Shown: positions 58,189 through 64,000 of the stretch, one piece after another
Layout: each line of letters opens with the position of its first letter
Position numbering within the stretch: position 1 is the first letter of the stretch
DNA from: Apiospora phragmitis
Lineage: Eukaryota > Ascomycota > Sordariomycetes > Amphisphaeriales > Apiosporaceae
DNA length: 64,000 nt
Assembly (NCBI GenBank): GCA_038363925.1
Contig: JAQQWL010000009.1
Coordinates: 1,984,001-2,048,000, forward strand
Reading direction: 5' to 3'
Translations under genes and position numbers: made by a program
The notes under the pieces: generated by a model
What the model saw: only the letters and a program-made list of their open reading frames with translations
Told to the model about the DNA's origin: nothing
Databases searched by the model: none

Positions 58189-60181
58189 TCATAGATAGAT
58201 GCCGACCCAGGAGGGCTTGGTGCTGACGTCGGACGTACAGCCGTCAACAGCACAAAGAGTCTTCGTGGCTCTGTTCGGGTCTGGCTTGAAGCCAACCTTG
58301 TGCGGGAATTTGGACGTTGTAGTCTTGCGGTTCTTGTTGTCATAACATCTCTTGCAGTAGACCTATTCATGTGTTAGCTGCTTATCAGGCCGATTATTAT
58401 GTGTAGGTAAGTACTTACGTGTCCACAGGCTTTGACAGCCCAGAAGTGGCATTGAGGATCCCTTCGAGTCTTTGCCTTCTTCGCGGGGCGGCCCATTCTC
58501 AGCAGTCTCGTCAGGGTCGTAGTTCAGCTCCTCCTCGCAGCTGGGACATATGAGAATTTCTTCACCACCAGTATCACGAGTGAAACCATCCTGGGCCTTC
58601 TGAGGAGGCTCGTGCTGGGGCTTGAGTGGCCCGGCTGGTCCAGGCCCAGGTCGAGGCTGGAACGGGTGATGTTCGTAGTTTAGATTAATATGGCCGAACC
58701 CGATGGGATCGGCGTTGAAGTTGCCGCCTTCGCCCATGACCATAACGTCGTCGTCAGCTGCCACATGGGCCGCACCACGATTGTTATTCGCTATATTGAA
58801 GAAACCAGCGAGAGGAACCCGGTTAAAAAAGTTGACCAAATGCTGCTGGACAGCCATTGCCGGTGCCATTGGCGCTGGCACTGGGGGAAGAGGAGGAGCT
58901 GCCGTCCACCGAGGTTGTTAGGTGTCGGAGTCCGGTTGTTCGCTATGCCGCCGTTGCCGTTGAGGAGTCGCTGGGCACGCTGGGCACGCTGGGCGTGGTG
59001 GTGGTGGTGATGGTGGTGATGGTGGTGGTGATGAGCGTTTCTCCGAGATGCTGACCGACCTCGCAGTTCACCAGCTGCTTGGGGTGTGCATTCTGTCCAT
59101 CCTCCGAATCTGAACTCAACTCAATCACGGCTTGATTGCCAATATAGTTGCTATCACTGCGATTTAACCGTGGGGCATTGTCCCGATGTTGTGATTGTCT
59201 TCGCCTCGCGTTCTGAGATTGGTTGGACTGATCCTCTCCATCGTCGCCCGTCAAGTCAATCACTGCGGGTTCTGCCGGGTTGTTCCTGCCATTCGCAGCA
59301 CCAACACTTCGACGCACTTCGACGCCCACTAGCTCGTCACGCTGAGGTCGCGCCTGTCTGCCCCGAAAAAACAGGTCCATCCTGGGTAATTGCTCGCCGA
59401 AGCCGGGTGCCTCCCAAACGTTGTGCCTCAGCTGTGGCAGCTCTTGAACCTCGTCGTAATCTTCGTAAAAGTCAATCACGGCCTGCAGATGGTCTAGGTT
59501 GCCGGAAGAACTGGAGGACTGGCGTGATCGATCTGGTGACGGGCTGAGATCGCTATTGCCCTCGTCAAAGAGGCTGTCGGGGACGTCGTCCGAGTCAGAA
59601 ATTATGCCGATGTCGATGTGACGCTGGACCGGCTCGTGTTCCTCGTCGCTGACGAGGTCGACTGCTTGATAATAAGCGGGAGGGGGGTTCCAAGCGTCAC
59701 CGGGGGCTTGCTCGGAATCGCGGTGCTGACGAACAAAAAGAGGCCCGTTGGGCATAAAAAAGTCGGCACCGTTGTCGGGTTCAGAGTCCGAGGCTGGTTG
59801 GGGAGAGTATGGCTCGCCGACCAGGTGATGGGATTCAACGTCGGTCTCGGAAAGAAAGTCGTCAATATCCTCAGGAACGTCTTCTGAGGCTTCGCCCTCG
59901 TCTTCTGTAATTGTACTGGCTGATGGCGATGCTCGATGATGCCACCAGTGCGAGAGGGCCGGTGCAATTCGATTACCAAAGTACAAGGCGTTTCCTTCAC
60001 TTTCTGTACTGCCGAGGCTTTCAGTGTCGTCGTCGTCTTCGCTTGAGTCGATATCGTTAATGGTTGTTTCCGAGAGGGCGTCGGATGAATTAATGTCTGA
60101 ATCGTCGGCTATTGTCGACGAAGCTTCTGGGGCCCTGAAATAAGGCGAAGGTGATGATACCGGAGAAAGCGAATCGGCCAT
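58189..60181 (-). CDS. SIM-rich protein with C-terminal RING-like zinc finger, several frame breaks
   Basis: The start is ATG 60181 (MADSLSPVSSPSPYF); the last intron is 58418-58363 and the stop ends at 58189. The N-terminal ~410 residues are acidic and disordered, with four SUMO-interaction-type motifs: AVDLVSDEE, IGIISDSDD, AVIDLTGDDGED and AVIELSSDSED. The C-terminus carries CPSCEEELNYDPDE, then FWAVKACGHVYCKRCYDNK and LCAVDGCTSDVSTKPSW, a C-x2-C / C-x-H-x2-C-x2-C / C-x4-C RING-like finger. The combination suggests a SUMO-targeted ubiquitin ligase-like role in the nucleus (inference). Frames must change at 58870-59050 and at GGGG 58485-58488. The first region can be explained by two missing G/C bases (GGGGG 58883-58887 and about 59043) or by an intron with donor GTCAGC and acceptor cccccag. 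It encodes either a His run or is non-coding. Confidence 0.72.
58995..59033. repeat. GGT/GAT trinucleotide tract
   Basis: About 13 GGT/GAT units; on the minus strand they read as ACC/ATC (Thr/Ile), CAC/CAT (His) or part of an intron, depending on the gene model of the RING-like gene. Confidence 0.75.
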
Positions 60182-61479
60182 AACTTTATTTGAGAGGTTT
60201 CCCAAGCCAAGCTGCTCATGCGCAAGGCACGGAGCTGCTTGCCTATTTGTGGGGGATTCTGGCTTCTGTGCTTGCCTCTGACTTTCTTTATTCACTCACT
60301 GGGGAAACACATTGTCAGCACCGAAGCACCAAGACCTCCACAGTAAACCAGTTTAGGTAGAATGTATGTATGGTAGGGTTTCTTGTCCAATTGGCCGGAA
60401 CCAAGGAGCCTCGGACTTCGTGCCAATAGAAACTGTGCAATGAGAATCCTCACATCTAATTTGCATGTGTAGAGGGGCAATGGGGGCGACTTAAGGGTGG
60501 GCAACCATGAATCGGATTTAGCATACCCAGATGATGGGCCTAGAGAGAGCCGCTTCTGTTACAGCCTTGCTTGCGGTTGCATGGTGTCTTTGTGCATACA
60601 GCCTGACCTTTTGCACGCTGCGACGTGACGTCGCGGATTGGCGAGATGGTGACAAATGCGATGGAGTTGGTATAGCGGGAAATGAAGAGAGGGCGAGGCT
60701 GCCAGGGCACTGCTGTGGTGATGTTGTGACAGAAAGGAAAAGAAATCAGAGCGTATCGAGTTTTTGAGTGAGTTGTTGGTGTTTGATCTCGGATGACAAC
60801 CTGGAAGTCGGGAACGGAAAGTACCTTCCTGTTCCTTCCCATCCCGTAGCCCTTCGCCTCCAGCCTGGCAGCTGCCCAGATCAATCCCCATGGCCAAAAG
60901 GATTGAGGTCACTTCATCGGTCGTTACACAGAAGGTGCCACATCCCGCTCACTGGTGGCGTACCTAAAATGCCCTAATTTATATCCGTAAACACCGATCG
61001 CCGACGCATCAAATATCGACGTGACCATCACTGTAGCATACTCGGCTGGTATTCGATGCTAATTCAGCATTTATCCCACGTTGAGCCCATACCAAGTGTA
61101 TGTTCAAGGCGCTGGTGGACGTTTGTTTCAATGTACGGCTGATCGATAATATGTAACCTACTCCCTGCGTTTATTCGATCCAGCCTTCTCTCCTACGGCA
61201 TGTCACTCGCTCTTAAGGCTTCAAGGCTTTGGTATCATTACCTAACATACTGATCCTTGAGGCCTGCATTTCAGTATCCCGGCGATTGGTGGTTGTTATA
61301 CACAGTATCGACTATAAACTAGACATGTCGTTCTTCGCTCTTCGCTCGACGACCCTTCCACTCGCACCTCAACTGCCCAGCTTTAGACCTTTAAGTTCGC
61401 TTTCTAAAATCTTGTTTATCAGGCGGTGCTTTGGTTTGGCAGTCACCGCCAACTCTACCCCCCATTTCCCCAAAGTCCA
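60182..61479. other. intergenic
   Basis: This stretch is the promoter of the RING-like gene and the 3' flank of the Prp19 gene, both on the minus strand. Open frames at 60531-60912 on both strands lack recognisable domains. Confidence 0.4.
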
Positions 61480-63126
61480 CTACTCTCTGGTCGACAAAAT
61501 GGCAACCCGTCCGTTTTGATCCGCAACCACCAGTTGAGTAGCGTTGACGCCCCAATCGAGACCCCTGGCCGGGAAGTCTGACCTCAAGATCTCGCTCCAT
61601 TTCTTGCTGCTCTTTGCGTAGTGCTGGACCATGACCCCGGTAGATCCACCAATGGCCAGAAATTGTTGCGAGTAGTCCCATGCTAGGCTCTCAACTGCGC
61701 CATCAGTCTCGAATGTCTTGACCTTGGCGGCGTCGCCCTGTTTTCGAATGTCGAAGATTGCTACGACCTTCTCGCCTTTGCCCGCTGCAGCAAACCAGAA
61801 TCCGTTTTCCGAGAAGACAATAGAATGCACGGTGCACCCAGCGAGAAGGATGTAGCTTGCTCACCCGTGGCGGTCATGAAAACCTTGATCTCGCCCGACG
61901 CGGTACCAGCAGTGAAAAGATGGCCATCGGGATGGAACGCGCAAGTAGTCAAAGCTGGTACGAAATTGTTAGTAGGCAGGCTGGCATGTATGTGGATTTT
62001 TGGCGTTTTTCACTTACCGGAATCCGTGAAAACGCGAGCTACGCGTCTGTTCTCCTTAAGATCGTAGAATACAAAGCTCTTGTCTGAGCTTACCGAGGCC
62101 AACAGCTCCAAGCAAGGGTGGACAGCTAGGCCTGTCGCGGGCCCGGAGTGCTCAGAGAAACTGATAACCTCCACCTGGTCGACAAAGATCTTGACCGAGC
62201 CACTCGCCGTGGCGAAGACAATCTTAGAGTTTATCCACGCGGATGCTGTCACAGAGCCAGAGTCTTGTAGTGACAGTGTGTATTCTAGCTTGGACTTTGC
62301 AGGGCTGTAAACGACGACTTCGCCGTTTTGTCCACCAAGGGCAACAAGGCCATCCCTATGCGCAAATGCTGACATCTCCTCGACAGGGCCGGAAACTGTT
62401 TCTTGGACGGCGTAGGAAGTGATGTCTGCCGAGGTCGCGGTGCCCTCAGGGATCGGTCGCTTCTTGCGCGACTTGGACAGCAGAGCCTGTGTCTCTTCGA
62501 CCAACTGGACCAATTCGGAGGGTAGGGCGTCTGAGTCGATTGCCATGGACTCGGCTCCCGTATCGGCGGAGGCGGAGGCGGCGCCGTTGCCGTTGTTCGA
62601 AACCGACACTTTGGAGAGAGCATTTCTCGCTTCGTCGCGCTCTCTGGTCAAGCGAGCAATGACGCGCACTGCCGCATCGTTCTGGTATAGTGCCGTGGAT
62701 AGCTCTTCCCTTGTGCGTTGCAGCTGTTCGCGCAAATTGAAAGACTCGAGCGCCATGGCATCCCATTCATTCTGGAAGGTGGAAAGCAGGGCGGGTATAG
62801 ACGTAAGAGTGGGCGGTCGGGGGCGTACGACGCGTGCCGTTTTCACGGGCAAAAGGTCATCGAGGGTCAGGTCGGTACCGGTGATAGGATCCTTTCCGTT
62901 CTCCTCGATCCATTTCTCGATCAAGCGCTTCTCAAAGACATTGCCTACATGGGGTCAGTACCAGTATACGAAGCTTGGGTTAGCGAGGCAGCGGATGAAG
63001 GGACGTACCTGAGATTTTGGAGATAACAGGCTCCTCTGCAGGCTCGCCGGAGACTATCACATGAGTTAGTAGCCGCATAGAAACAAATGCAAATATGACA
63101 GAAGACAACTTACTTGCGCACAGCAT
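61480..63126 (-). CDS. prp19: pre-mRNA-processing factor 19 (U-box E3 ligase, spliceosome)
   Basis: Exons are 63126-63114 (13 nt), 63053-63009 (45 nt), 62944-62018 and 61954-61480; introns of 60, 64 and 63 nt join in phase. After one base is restored the protein has 486 aa, near the usual Prp19 size. Domains are the N-terminal U-box (MLCAISGEPAEEPVISKISG, then NVFEKRLIEKWIEENGKDPI), a proline-rich linker (VRPRPPTLTSIPALLSTFQN), the tetramerising coiled coil (REQLQRTREELSTALYQNDA) and a C-terminal seven-bladed WD propeller (GLVALGGQNGEVVVYSP, GLAVHPCLELLASVSSDKSF, TTCAFHPDGHLFTAGTASGE, VESLAWDYSQQFLAIGGSTG). It is the core of the NTC spliceosome complex and acts in the nucleus. The frame breaks at GG 61831-61832; adding one base gives SLGAPVHSIVFSENG. 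As the gene is essential in fungi, a sequence error is the likely cause. Confidence 0.95.
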
Positions 63127-64000
63127 ATTGACTGGTTGAATGTGATGCTGTTGTGTAGTTGCTATTGGAAAGAGGTCGGGAATATTTATTATGTTCAGCC
63201 TCGTCAACTTGGATCTGTAGCAGGCTAGGCTGGTTTCAATAAACCATGGAATGAACTGCAGTTCAGAATTATGCCACCGTTAATGTACGGAATAACGCCT
63301 TTTGGACCGCCCAATACACGTCTGGTCGGGATCAACGTTGAAGAGCTTTTTAACGCTTTAGATTTTTAATAGCTATTCCAGCGTCGATTCCATACCAAGT
63401 GCACCGCAAAGGCTTTGGCAGGCGGTTATTCCAGTCAATAGTAGTATGTATGGTTGTTTTACGGTTGGTCTGAGCGTTGATTCCAGCCTTTTCTCCTGCG
63501 GATCAAATCAATTGATTATGCATTGCAGCTTATTAGCGTCAGAATCCATAGTGGAGCCCCTCGTGCTAGGCCTGTGCTTGAGTTTAGTTCAATTGGATAG
63601 GTAGGTGGCTGGGAGCCGCCAGCTGGAAGTCAGGTACATTATTCCATTACTTAACCTCAAGCGCTGCCAATATGATGTATCTCAATACATCAATGTATTG
63701 ACAGGTTCTTCCATGGGAAACACTCATGGGATCAAAGGTTAAAGCAAATGTTAGATGTGTTCAATGTTCTCACCCTTGACTCAGCTGCAGTACTTCGTAG
63801 GTAATGTAAAGTAGGTACTTATGTAGGTAGCCCTTGGCACTTGCTGTACGGAGTATTGAGCCATGAATTAAACCACGTAACCTAAGTCTCCGGCGAGTTT
63901 CATACCCAGCGCCAGCCCCTACCTACTGAATCGGTGGAAAACCCGTCTATCAAATGATTAGCGGCCGTCAATCGGCGGGGCGTGTCAGTACCAGAAGTGC
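63127..64000. other. intergenic to the window end
   Basis: This stretch is the Prp19 promoter side. It has AT-rich stretches and GTAGGTA-type short repeats near 63800-63830. No gene is seen. Confidence 0.4.

Noticed and set aside
60182..60295. Upstream extension of the SIM-rich protein to 60295
   Set aside because: The extension begins with GTG, not ATG; the ATG at 60181 has a purine at -3 and starts the acidic region.
1..64000. CRISPR arrays, bacterial operons, insertion sequences
   Set aside because: Spliceosomal introns and fungal families throughout show this is eukaryotic nuclear DNA; no regularly spaced repeats are present.

Overview
The window is nuclear DNA of a filamentous ascomycete (Pezizomycotina; the gene set looks Sordariomycete-like, but I cannot name the species). 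The evidence is many short introns (mostly 54-150 nt) with GTRAGT donors and CTAAC-type branch sites. The encoded families also fit: a Crh-type GH16 chitin-glucan transglycosylase, the Chs7 chitin synthase export chaperone, an ascomycete laccase with a C-terminal plug, a KTR/GT15 mannosyltransferase, a DUF7702 membrane protein and Prp19. Gene density is low (17 protein-coding genes I can name, plus relics).

Layout: 1-430, 3' end of a GT15 mannosyltransferase (+). 960-1996, DUF7702 membrane protein (-). 3072-4316, secreted lactonase-type beta-propeller (-). 6831-8327, Crh-type GH16 (-). 12025-14027, long disordered protein fused to a degenerate Nudix domain (+). 14897-16753, Gln/His-rich two-Myb-repeat protein (-). 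16754-29079, a 12.3 kb interval with no convincing gene. 29080-30101, a second, divergent SANT/Myb protein (+). 31768-32809, SDR (-). 35357-36592, secreted GH16 beta-glucanase (+). 37595-38917, old yellow enzyme (-). 39665-39853, methyltransferase relic (-). 40455-42091, F-box protein (+). 42707-44545, laccase (-). 46530-48797, ILVD/EDD dehydratase paralogue (+). 50011-51087, Chs7 (+). 51836-52456, DUF4604 protein (-). 52950-54229, broken TauD-like dioxygenase (-). 55069-55141, initiator tRNA-Met (-). 55899-57251, unrecognised, broken reading frames (+). 58189-60181, SIM-rich RING-like protein (-). 61480-63126, Prp19 (-).

No operon or biosynthetic cluster logic is evident. Several genes share a cell-wall theme (GT15, Crh, Chs7, GH16, laccase), but they are scattered, so no common pathway is claimed.

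The strongest window-wide signal is technical or evolutionary. At least eight otherwise well-conserved genes, including essential ones (Prp19, Chs7), are each broken by a one-base indel, nearly always repaired by adding one C/G to a short C or G run. This points to homopolymer under-calling in the assembly rather than mass pseudogenisation. Gene models here therefore need that correction. The TauD gene is the exception: it also carries an in-frame stop and looks truly decayed.
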